In this document: one piece after another, positions 1 through 5,083 of the stretch
Layout: every line of letters begins with the position of its first letter
Position numbering within the stretch: the stretch's first letter is position 1
Source: Acidobacteria bacterium AH-259-G07
Lineage (GTDB): Bacteria; Acidobacteriota; UBA6911; RPQK01; JADFOI01
Length of the DNA stretch: 5,083 bases
Assembly: GCA_027717925.1 (NCBI GenBank)
Contig: JALLON010000203.1
Location: 1-5,083, forward strand
Direction of reading: 5' to 3'
Position numbers and translations under genes: made by a program
The notes under the pieces: generated by a model
Database searches by the model: none
What the model was told of the DNA's origin: nothing
Seen by the model: the letters and a program-made list of their open reading frames with translations, nothing else

Positions 1-1017
1 TGCTTCAACCTTCTGCAAGGGCTTGGCCATGCCAAGAGCGACCTTTAGCTTATGCTCGATCTGGCCGGCGATGTCAGCCTTCTCTCGGAGAAACTGCTTG
101 CTATTTTCACGCCCCTGCCCGAGTCTTTCCTGTCCATAGGAAAACCACGAACCGCTCCTCTCCACAATTTTGTGGACCACACCCAAATCGAGCAGCTCAC
201 CTTCGCGAGAAATGCCTTGTCCAAAGGTGATGTCGAATTCAGCTTCTCTGAAAGGCGGCGCTAATTTATTCTTGACGATCTTAGCTCTTGTGCGGTTGCC
301 GACGTTTTGATCTCCTTCTTTAATGGCAGCAATTCGCCGAACTTCTAAACGGACGGAGGAGTAAAATTTTAGGGCTCGTCCACCTGTGGTTGTTTCCGGA
401 TTGCCAAACATGATTCCGATCTTCTCTCGGATCTGATTGATAAACATCAAACAAGTCTTAGACTTGGAGACAATACCGGTCAGCTTTCGCAAGGCTTGGG
501 ACATGAGTCGGGCCTGTAACCCCATGTGAGAATCGCCCATTTCTCCTTCCAGCTCAGCACGAGGAACCAGGGCCGCCACTGAATCAATAACAAGCATGTC
601 GATTGCCCCACTGCGCACCAGCATTTCAGTAATCTCCAGAGCCTGCTCTCCACTGTCTGGCTGAGAGACCAGCAGCTCTTCAATGTTGACCCCCAAATTG
701 CGAGCATACTTGGCATCCATGGCGTGCTCGGCATCGATGAAGGCAGCCGTTCCATTTTGTTTCTGAGCTTGGGCAATGGCGTGCAATGCAAGGGTGGTTT
801 TTCCACTAGCTTCCGGACCGTACACCTCAATCACCCGTCCGCGAGGGTAACCACCGATGCCCAGGGCCGTATCGATCGATAGGGACCCGGAGAAGACCAC
901 CGGCACGTTCAAGGTTGTACGGTCTCCCAACTTCATGATCGATCCCTTGCCGAATTGCCGCTCAATCTGAGTCAAAGCCATCTCAAGGGCTCGCTTCTTA
1001 TTTTGTTCGTCGCTCAT
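1..1017 (-). CDS. recA: RecA recombinase, partial (C-terminal end beyond the window)
   Basis: RecA is the ATP-dependent DNA strand-exchange protein; its filament on single-stranded DNA drives homologous recombination and triggers LexA self-cleavage. My reading of the minus strand gives 339 codons from the ATG at 1017 with no stop, so the gene runs off the left edge. RecA is usually about 345-355 residues, so only a short C-terminal tail is missing. Visible hallmarks are the N-terminal segment ERQFGKGSIMKLGD, Walker A GPEASGKTT (residues 67-75, Lys73), catalytic Glu in FIDAEHAMD (near residue 97), Walker B LVIDSVAAL (Asp145), loop L1 EGEMGDSHMGLQARL, the FINQIREKIG segment, and loop L2 followed by the signature ALKFYSSVRLEVRR. 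The frame was checked at several points and is uninterrupted. Walker A has Ala where Ser is commoner, a conservative change. The start is supported by a strong Shine-Dalgarno site 8 nt upstream. The neighbouring thiolase lies upstream on the same strand but about 300 nt away, so recA is probably transcribed separately. Confidence 0.98.
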   Translation of the reverse strand, partial: MSDEQNKKRALEMALTQIERQFGKGSIMKLGDRTTLNVPVVFSGSLSIDTALGIGGYPRGRVIEVYGPEASGKTTLALHAIAQAQKQNGTAAFIDAEHAMDAKYARNLGVNIEELLVSQPDSGEQALEITEMLVRSGAIDMLVIDSVAALVPRAELEGEMGDSHMGLQARLMSQALRKLTGIVSKSKTCLMFINQIREKIGIMFGNPETTTGGRALKFYSSVRLEVRRIAAIKEGDQNVGNRTRAKIVKNKLAPPFREAEFDITFGQGISREGELLDLGVVHKIVERSGSWFSYGQERLGQGRENSKQFLREKADIAGQIEHKLKVALGMAKPLQKVEA

Positions 1018-1025
1018 GACTCTTT

Positions 1026-1030
1026 CCTCC
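1026..1030 (-). promoter_or_regulatory. Shine-Dalgarno site of recA
   Basis: On the minus strand GGAGG, within GGGGGAGGAAAG, lies 8 nt before the ATG at 1017. It is a near-ideal ribosome binding site that fixes the recA start and suggests efficient translation. It is the strongest such site in the window. Confidence 0.85.
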
Positions 1031-1042
1031 CCCAAATAATCT

Positions 1043-1066
1043 ATTGCTCTATTGCTCTCTTGCTCT
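1043..1066. repeat. 8-bp tandem repeat, three copies, in the recA leader
   Basis: Plus-strand units are ATTGCTCT (1043-1050), ATTGCTCT (1051-1058) and CTTGCTCT (1059-1066): two identical copies and one with a single mismatch. On the recA-sense strand this reads as purine-rich AGAGCAA units about 26-49 nt upstream of the start codon, followed further upstream by a run of six A. No function is known to me. It may simply be a slippage-prone microsatellite in the 5' untranslated region. Confidence 0.8.
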
Positions 1067-1074
1067 CTTTTTTA

Positions 1075-1103
1075 ACTATACTCCACAACTATGACCCACT
1101 TGA
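1075..1103 (-). promoter_or_regulatory. possible recA promoter (weak match)
   Basis: On the minus strand TATAGT (1075-1080) could be a -10 box, five of six bases matching TATAAT. The hexamer 17 nt upstream, TCAAGT (1098-1103), is a poor -35 box. recA genes often have an activator-independent but LexA-repressed promoter. I see no consensus LexA site overlapping this one. The call rests mainly on the -10 match and on its place in the AT-rich leader. Confidence 0.25.
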
Positions 1104-1162
1104 CTCCTCTCTATCACTATTTAACGTCTGAACTCAAAAACCTACGAAAACAAAATGTGTTC

Positions 1163-1319
1163 TTAATCCGCATTTCTCACACCCGCTCGTCACGAAGCGG
1201 CGCAAGGGCGGGCCGGTGGCTCGCCCCTAGGGTACGCTGAGGAGGCCGAGCGAGCGAAACGCGGTCAGGCCGGATCATTGCGCCGATGCAGTAGAGCGGG
1301 TGTAAGAAATGCGGATTAA
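1163..1319. repeat. 157-bp palindromic repeat element (MITE/REP-like)
   Basis: Two 26-nt arms, 1163-1188 and 1294-1319, are inverted copies with 25 of 26 positions paired (the mismatch is 1178/1304). The left arm begins TTAATCCGCATTTCTCACAC. Both outer ends are TTAA, so this may be either part of the arms or a palindromic target-site duplication. Inside, an 8-bp pair (1198-1205 with 1278-1285) extends the stem after a small internal loop. A 9-bp hairpin with a 3-nt loop (1206-1226, one G-T pair) and the palindrome CCCTAGGG (1225-1232) sit nearer the tip. The interior is clearly richer in G and C than the flanking recA leader. No open reading frame of note is inside, so it would be non-autonomous. 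The right arm contains the thiolase stop codon. The structure is seen directly; calling it a mobile or REP-type element is inference. Confidence 0.75.
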
Positions 1320-2497
1320 ACCAACTCGACGGCCATCGCCACGGCGTTACCGCCCCCTAGGCACAAGCTGGCGATCCCCCTCTTCAGATCCCGCCCTTTA
1401 AGAGCATACAACAAAGTCGTCAATACTCTGGCACCACTGGCCCCGATGGGGTGACCCAGAGCCACAGCTCCCCCGTGAACGTTTAATCGAGCTGGATCGA
1501 GTGGAACCGCCTTAATGAGGGCTACCGACTGGGCAGCGAATGCCTCATTAACTTCATACAAGTCTACTTGTTCATCTATCCAACTGGCACGCTGCTGAAC
1601 CTTTCGGATGGCTTCTATTGGGGCCATCATCACCAGGCACGGCTCAATTCCACTGCTTGCGCAAGCAACAATTCGGGCCATGGGCTCAACATTCAGACGC
1701 TTGAGTGCTTCTTCAGAAAGAACTGTCACAGCGGCAGCTCCATCGCTGATTTGTGATGCGTTTGCCGCTGTCACGGTTCCTCCACCCTCGAAGACGGGCT
1801 TCAACTTGGACAGCGACTCTAAGGACCCGCCGTCACGAGGTCCCTCGTCGTGTTCGAACAACAATGTCACACCCCCCTTTTGAGGAATCTTTACCGCAAC
1901 AGTCTCCTCTTTGAAGTAGCCCTCTTTAATTGCTGCAACAGCCCGGCAGTTAGACTCCAAGGCATATTCATCCTGCTCTTGCCGTGCAACGTCATACTTT
2001 TGAGCTATCACCTCTGCCGTGCATCCCATGTGATAATCTTCATAGGCGTCCCATAATCCATCATGGATCATGGAATCCAGCATTTGGCCATGCCCCAGGC
2101 GGTAGCCCTCCCGTGCTTTGGGCAGCAAGAACGGAGCGTTGGTCATGCTCTCCATGCCCCCGGCCACTACAACATCCACATCGCCAACCCGGATCCCTTG
2201 ACTTGCCAGTGTGACCGCCTTCAAGCCGGAACCACAGACCTTATTGACAGTCAAAGCGGCCACTTGGGCAGGAATCCCGGCCCGGAGAGCAGCCTGCCGG
2301 GCAGGATTTTGACCGAGTCCTGCCGAGAGTACATTGCCCATAATAACTTCCTCCACCGATTCCATTGGTATGCCAGCCCGATGGATCGCTTCATTGACCA
2401 CCAACGTTCCCAGCTCAACCGCCGAAAAAGATCTCAATGTTCCTAAAAATTTACCGATCGGCGTACGACATGCCGAAACAATATAGGCATCCCTCAT
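1316..2497 (-). CDS. thiolase, acetyl-CoA acetyltransferase type
   Basis: This 393-residue protein matches the usual length of class II thiolases, which reversibly condense two acetyl-CoA to acetoacetyl-CoA or cleave 3-ketoacyl-CoA in fatty acid breakdown; it should be a soluble cytoplasmic tetramer. Seen in the sequence: N-terminal VSACRTPIGKF, the nucleophilic cysteine in VNKVCGSGLKAV (Cys88), the GGMESMTNAP segment (113-122), the YHMG segment (155-158) typical of the substrate pocket of biosynthetic-type enzymes, NASQISDGAAA (246-255), NEAFAAQ (Asn317), GGAVALGHPIGASGARV (His349) and the C-terminal CLGGGNAVA (Cys379). All catalytic residues are present. The YHMG segment favours acetoacetyl-CoA thiolase (atoB/phaA-like), but broad 3-ketoacyl-CoA activity cannot be excluded, so no symbol is given. 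The ATG at 2497 has only a weak GGA 6 nt upstream. The stop codon lies inside the right arm of the 157-bp palindromic element, yet the C-terminus looks full length. No partner gene (hydroxyacyl-CoA dehydrogenase, CoA transferase) is in view. Confidence 0.96.
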   Translation of the reverse strand: MRDAYIVSACRTPIGKFLGTLRSFSAVELGTLVVNEAIHRAGIPMESVEEVIMGNVLSAGLGQNPARQAALRAGIPAQVAALTVNKVCGSGLKAVTLASQGIRVGDVDVVVAGGMESMTNAPFLLPKAREGYRLGHGQMLDSMIHDGLWDAYEDYHMGCTAEVIAQKYDVARQEQDEYALESNCRAVAAIKEGYFKEETVAVKIPQKGGVTLLFEHDEGPRDGGSLESLSKLKPVFEGGGTVTAANASQISDGAAAVTVLSEEALKRLNVEPMARIVACASSGIEPCLVMMAPIEAIRKVQQRASWIDEQVDLYEVNEAFAAQSVALIKAVPLDPARLNVHGGAVALGHPIGASGARVLTTLLYALKGRDLKRGIASLCLGGGNAVAMAVELV

Positions 2498-2516
2498 GCT
2501 GATTCCATGATAGCCG

Positions 2517-2588
2517 AAATGGGGCTGCAGTGGGGGTCTGGTCTAGCGTGGGGTCAGTCTAGACCAGACCCCCACTGCAGCCCCATTT
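2517..2588. repeat. perfect 30-bp inverted repeat with 12-nt loop
   Basis: Arms 2517-2546 and 2559-2588 are exact inverted copies (30 of 30 pairs) around the 12-nt loop CGTGGGGTCAGT. The left arm begins AAATGGGGCTGCAGTGGGGG. A second, shorter palindrome overlaps loop and right arm: GGGGTC (2550-2555) can pair with GACCCC (2567-2572), and GTCTAGAC (2557-2564) is itself palindromic, so an alternative fold competes with the long hairpin. The motif GGGGTC-n-GTCTAG occurs twice on the plus strand (2533-2546 and 2550-2562). It fills the region between two divergent genes, where a terminator is not expected, and it has no T-run. The GGGGTC-rich palindrome resembles REP-type repeats linked to IS200-like (RAYT) transposases in other bacteria, but I cannot confirm the family. 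Confidence 0.85.
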
Positions 2589-2616
2589 GACAAGGCTCCG
2601 GAACGAATGTTTTAAT
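2587..2616 (+). promoter_or_regulatory. sigma70-type promoter of rpmB
   Basis: TTGACA (2587-2592) is a perfect -35 box. TTTAAT (2611-2616) matches TATAAT at five of six positions after an 18-nt spacer. Transcription would begin near 2623, giving a leader of about 20 nt before the rpmB start. The first two bases of the -35 box are the last two bases of the 30-bp inverted repeat. Confidence 0.65.
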
Positions 2617-2633
2617 TATTTGTGAACACCAGT

Positions 2634-2638
2634 GAGGA
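2634..2638 (+). promoter_or_regulatory. ribosome binding site of rpmB
   Basis: GAGGA, in AGTGAGGAAGT, lies 3 nt before the ATG at 2642. The core is good but the spacing is shorter than usual. It supports the chosen start, which also gives the canonical MAK N-terminus of L28. Confidence 0.6.
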
Positions 2639-2641
2639 AGT

Positions 2642-2842
2642 ATGGCGAAGATTTGTGAGATTTGCGGAAAGGGACCCCGTTTTGGTCATCATGTTTCCCA
2701 CGCTCATAATTTGACCAAGCGGCGCTGGAATCCCAATTTGCAGCGTGTCCGGGCGGTTGTCAATGGGAGCATCCGCCGGATTCGCGTTTGCACTCAATGT
2801 TTGAAGTCTGGAAAGGTTCAGAAACCATCAATCGCCTCATAG
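2642..2842 (+). CDS. rpmB: 50S ribosomal protein L28 (bL28), zinc-binding form
   Basis: bL28 is a small, basic protein of the large ribosomal subunit. The 66-residue product is within the normal family range of about 60-78 residues. It opens MAKICEICGKGPRFGHHVSHAHNL, followed by TKRRWNPNLQRVR and then RRIRVCTQCLKSGKV, the standard order of conserved L28 segments. Four cysteines in two CxxC pairs (Cys5, Cys8, Cys50, Cys53) mark the zinc-ribbon (C+) form. In some bacteria the C+ form is replaced by a cysteine-free paralogue during zinc starvation; whether a second copy exists here cannot be seen. The gene stands alone: rpmG, a frequent partner elsewhere, is absent. It has its own promoter upstream, is divergent from the thiolase, and converges on rel with a 31-nt gap in which I see no clear hairpin terminator. 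Confidence 0.97.
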   Translation: MAKICEICGKGPRFGHHVSHAHNLTKRRWNPNLQRVRAVVNGSIRRIRVCTQCLKSGKVQKPSIAS

Positions 2843-2873
2843 TGCGGAAGAAATAGACTGTCCGGGCGTGGTG

Positions 2874-5039
2874 TCATCTCTTGGCCTTGTTGTGGGCCCT
2901 TTCTACTTCCTGGACCCCCTCGACAGCTTTAATGTAATTGACGATCTTCTCGAGATGCTCCGCATCATTGATCTCGACGGTCATGTCAATCAATCCGTAG
3001 CGGCTGTCAACGGCATTTGCATTTACGTTCACGATGTTGGTATCAACACTGGATATTGCCGAAGTAATATCTGCCAAAACCCCGGTCCGGTCCTCGGTAG
3101 AGATGAGCAACCGGACAGGGTAGGTGGTTTCCCTCCCATCCTCGGTCCACTTGACTTCGATCTTCCGCTCCGGGTTCAAGAGCAACTTTTCCACGTTCGG
3201 ACAATTGACCGAATGCACTGAGATACCTCGGCCAGTGGTAATGTACCCAATAATCTCCTCACCGCGGATAGGATTACAACATCGGGCTCGGTAAACCAGG
3301 AGATCATCGTAGCCCTTGACCCGAATGGCAGAGTCCGAGCGTCCGAAAACTTTGTTGACCATTTTGGCCAGCTTCGATTCTTTGCTTTCTTCGGCTTCCT
3401 GCTCCAGTTTCTCCGGCTCCAGCCGCTTCAAGACTTGCCGAGAGGAGACTTTTCCAAAACCGATACTTGCGAACAGATCTTCTATCTTGGAGACATTAAA
3501 ATCGCCAAGCATCGACTGCAGCTTGTCCTGGTATTTTTTGAGATTCAATTTGTACTTGCGCGCAGTTCTCTCAAGCAGCTTCTGCCCCAATGCGATGGCC
3601 TCTTCTTTCTGCCTCAGATTGATCCAGCGCCGGATTGCGCCCCTGGCCCGTGAAGTGTTGACAAAATTCAACCAATCCCGGCGTGGATGAGCATCGCTCG
3701 AGGTGAGAATCTGCACAATTTCTCCGTTACTGAGCTTGTATTTCAAAGGGACGATCCGGCCATTAACCTTGGCTCCAACACAGTTGTGGCCAACTTCGGT
3801 GTGGATCGAATAGGCAAAGTCAACCGGTGTAGCACCACGCGGAAGGGTGATTACCTCTCCCCGAGGCGTAAAGGTATAAACCTCCTCCGGGTATAGGTCA
3901 ATTTTCAGATTGCTCAAGAACTGCTGCGGATCCTTTACTTCTTGCTGCCACTCCAAGAGTTGCCGCAACCATTGAAAGCGTTTGTCGTCTTTGCCTTCCT
4001 CGAGTTTGCCCTCCTTGTATTTCCAGTGCGCTGCGATTCCCTCTTCAGCTATGCGATCCATGTCGTAGGTTCGGATTTGCAGTTCAAAGGGACTTCCATC
4101 GTGACCAATGACTGTAGTGTGAAGAGACTGGTACATATTGCCACGCGGCATGGCGATGAAGTCTTTGATTCGCCGCGGAATCGGGTTCCACATGTTATTG
4201 ACTATGCCCAAAACCGTGTAGCAATCGCGAACCGTGTTTGCCAAAACTCGAATCGCAATGAAGTCATAGACCTGATCAATGCTGATTCTCTGCCGCTTCA
4301 TCTTCTGGTAAGTGCTGTAGACCCTCTTGATGCGACTCTCCATGTTGGCCTCAATTCCCTGCTCTTCGAAACGCTGCTGCATTGCCCGCATCACTTCTCG
4401 AGTGAACTTATCGCTGTACGCCCTCTTTTTTTCCACTTGAACAGAAATATTCTGAAAGGCGACAGGGTCCAAATAATTAAAGGCCAAATCTTCCAGCTCA
4501 CCTCGCAGCTTGGCCATCCCCAAACGGTGGGCAATCGGTGCGTAGATGTCCAACGTCTCCTGAGCAATTATTTTTCTCTTTTCAGGAGGAAGATACTGCA
4601 AGGTACGCATGTTATGAAGGCGATCAGCCAACTTGACCAAGATTACGCGGATATCGTCGACCATAGCCAGGAGCAACTTGCGGAAATTTTCAGCCTGCTT
4701 CTCTTGGCGTGAAGAGAACTGAATCTGGCTGATTTTCGTCACACCGTCCACCATATGGGCGATGTCTGCACCAAAATACTCTCTAATGGTGTCGAGGCTG
4801 GTGAGTGTATCCTCCACAATGTCGTGCAGGAGGCCAACACTCACACAAGCCACGTCAAGCTTCATCTCAGCGAGAATACTGGCCACTGCTAAAGGGTGGA
4901 AAAGATACGGTTCTCCCGACCGACGGACTTGTCCTTTGTGTTCACGGGCCGAGAAAACATAAGCTTTCCTGAGGAGTTCTAGGTCCGCATTAGGATGATA
5001 TCTTTGAACTTTTTCCTCAAGATCCTCGAAGCGAATCAT
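2874..5039 (-). CDS. rel: bifunctional (p)ppGpp synthetase/hydrolase, RelA/SpoT family
   Basis: This 721-residue protein is a full-length long RelA/SpoT homologue that makes and degrades the stringent-response alarmones ppGpp and pppGpp in the cytoplasm, sensing uncharged tRNA on stalled ribosomes. Domains in order: HD hydrolase (about 20-180) with metal ligands His48, His72-Asp73 and Asp139 and catalytic Glu76-Asp77, all intact; synthetase (about 230-345) with RIKRVYSTYQKMK, Asp259, the RIKD motif (290-293), MYQSLHT and Glu319 in FELQIRT; TGS (about 385-447); a helical linker; the zinc-finger-type domain with Cys587-Cys588, His609 and Cys613; and a C-terminal ACT domain (about 641-715). RIKD fits the RXKD signature of bifunctional Rel enzymes rather than the EXDD of synthetase-only RelA, so both activities are predicted. 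The ATG at 5039 has only a modest GGGA about 5 nt upstream, but the N-terminus matches the family. It converges on rpmB. Any upstream operon partners lie outside the window. The symbols relA or spoT could equally be used. Confidence 0.98.
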   Translation of the reverse strand: MIRFEDLEEKVQRYHPNADLELLRKAYVFSAREHKGQVRRSGEPYLFHPLAVASILAEMKLDVACVSVGLLHDIVEDTLTSLDTIREYFGADIAHMVDGVTKISQIQFSSRQEKQAENFRKLLLAMVDDIRVILVKLADRLHNMRTLQYLPPEKRKIIAQETLDIYAPIAHRLGMAKLRGELEDLAFNYLDPVAFQNISVQVEKKRAYSDKFTREVMRAMQQRFEEQGIEANMESRIKRVYSTYQKMKRQRISIDQVYDFIAIRVLANTVRDCYTVLGIVNNMWNPIPRRIKDFIAMPRGNMYQSLHTTVIGHDGSPFELQIRTYDMDRIAEEGIAAHWKYKEGKLEEGKDDKRFQWLRQLLEWQQEVKDPQQFLSNLKIDLYPEEVYTFTPRGEVITLPRGATPVDFAYSIHTEVGHNCVGAKVNGRIVPLKYKLSNGEIVQILTSSDAHPRRDWLNFVNTSRARGAIRRWINLRQKEEAIALGQKLLERTARKYKLNLKKYQDKLQSMLGDFNVSKIEDLFASIGFGKVSSRQVLKRLEPEKLEQEAEESKESKLAKMVNKVFGRSDSAIRVKGYDDLLVYRARCCNPIRGEEIIGYITTGRGISVHSVNCPNVEKLLLNPERKIEVKWTEDGRETTYPVRLLISTEDRTGVLADITSAISSVDTNIVNVNANAVDSRYGLIDMTVEINDAEHLEKIVNYIKAVEGVQEVERAHNKAKR

Positions 5040-5083
5040 GATTCCCAGTAATCCATTCTACCACTTCAGGCCTTGGGAAAATT
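5040..5083 (-). other. upstream region of rel, cut by the window edge
   Basis: These 44 nt precede the rel start. On the minus strand a TAGAAT hexamer (5055-5060) could be a -10 box, but the expected -35 position at the very edge (AATTTT) is a poor match. No coding sequence is recognisable. Whether rel has its own promoter here cannot be decided. Confidence 0.3.

Noticed and set aside
480..830. 116-codon open frame on the minus strand within recA
   Set aside because: It is a shifted frame of recA on the same strand. The true recA frame is continuous through this stretch with Walker A and B motifs, so there is no frameshift.
1018..1315. hidden small gene, tRNA or CRISPR repeat in the recA-thiolase gap
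   Set aside because: No start with a ribosome binding site leads to a plausible protein, no tRNA-like cloverleaf was evident, and the only repeats are the octamer and the inverted arms, which do not form a spaced direct-repeat array.
2063..2446. 127-codon open frame on the plus strand opposite the thiolase
   Set aside because: It is antisense to conserved thiolase sequence including the active-site region, and the product is low in recognisable features.
2507..2512. TATCAT on the minus strand as a -10 box for the thiolase
   Set aside because: The expected -35 position falls in the G/C-rich arm and reads CCCCAC or similar, far from consensus, and the leader would be too short for a ribosome binding site.
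2517..2588. rho-independent terminator
   Set aside because: The stem is far longer than usual, lies between divergent gene starts and lacks a following T-run, so a repeat element is the better description.
2843..2873. possible bidirectional terminator between the convergent rpmB and rel
   Set aside because: The 31-nt gap contains no stem of useful length and no T-run on either strand.
3942..4712. 256-codon open frame on the plus strand opposite rel
   Set aside because: It lies wholly antisense to the well-conserved HD and synthetase domains of rel, has no recognisable domain and no ribosome binding site; it is a shadow of the rel codon pattern.

Overview
This window carries four housekeeping genes of a free-living bacterium. 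They are recA (minus strand, 3' end cut by the window edge), a thiolase/acetyl-CoA acetyltransferase (minus), rpmB for ribosomal protein L28 (plus) and a full-length bifunctional rel (RelA/SpoT family, minus). All four reading frames are intact. Base composition is moderate and start codons are ATG. The gene set and the RecA and Rel sequences fit a Gram-negative-like lineage such as Acidobacteriota or an old deltaproteobacterial group. That placement is an impression from the protein style, not something the sequence proves.

Layout, left to right. Positions 1-1017 hold recA codons 339 to 1. Positions 1018-1315 are the recA leader, with a strong Shine-Dalgarno site and an 8-bp tandem repeat, followed by a 157-bp palindromic repeat element (1163-1319) whose right arm contains the thiolase stop codon. 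Positions 1316-2497 are the thiolase gene. Positions 2498-2641 are a divergent intergenic region filled mostly by a perfect 30-bp inverted repeat with a 12-nt loop (2517-2588), then a good sigma70-type promoter for rpmB. Positions 2642-2842 are rpmB. After a 31-nt convergent gap comes rel (2874-5039). Positions 5040-5083 are its truncated upstream region.

The genes do not look like one operon. rpmB faces away from the thiolase and towards rel, and the thiolase and recA are separated by about 300 nt containing the palindromic element. Their functions are general: recombination and SOS response (RecA), acyl-CoA condensation or cleavage (thiolase), the large ribosomal subunit (L28) and (p)ppGpp turnover (Rel).

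I see no defence system, CRISPR array, tRNA, rRNA or transposase gene. The unusual content lies in the two intergenic palindromes. They look like non-autonomous mobile or REP/MITE-type repeats lodged against gene boundaries, where they may have supplied a stop codon context and part of a promoter.
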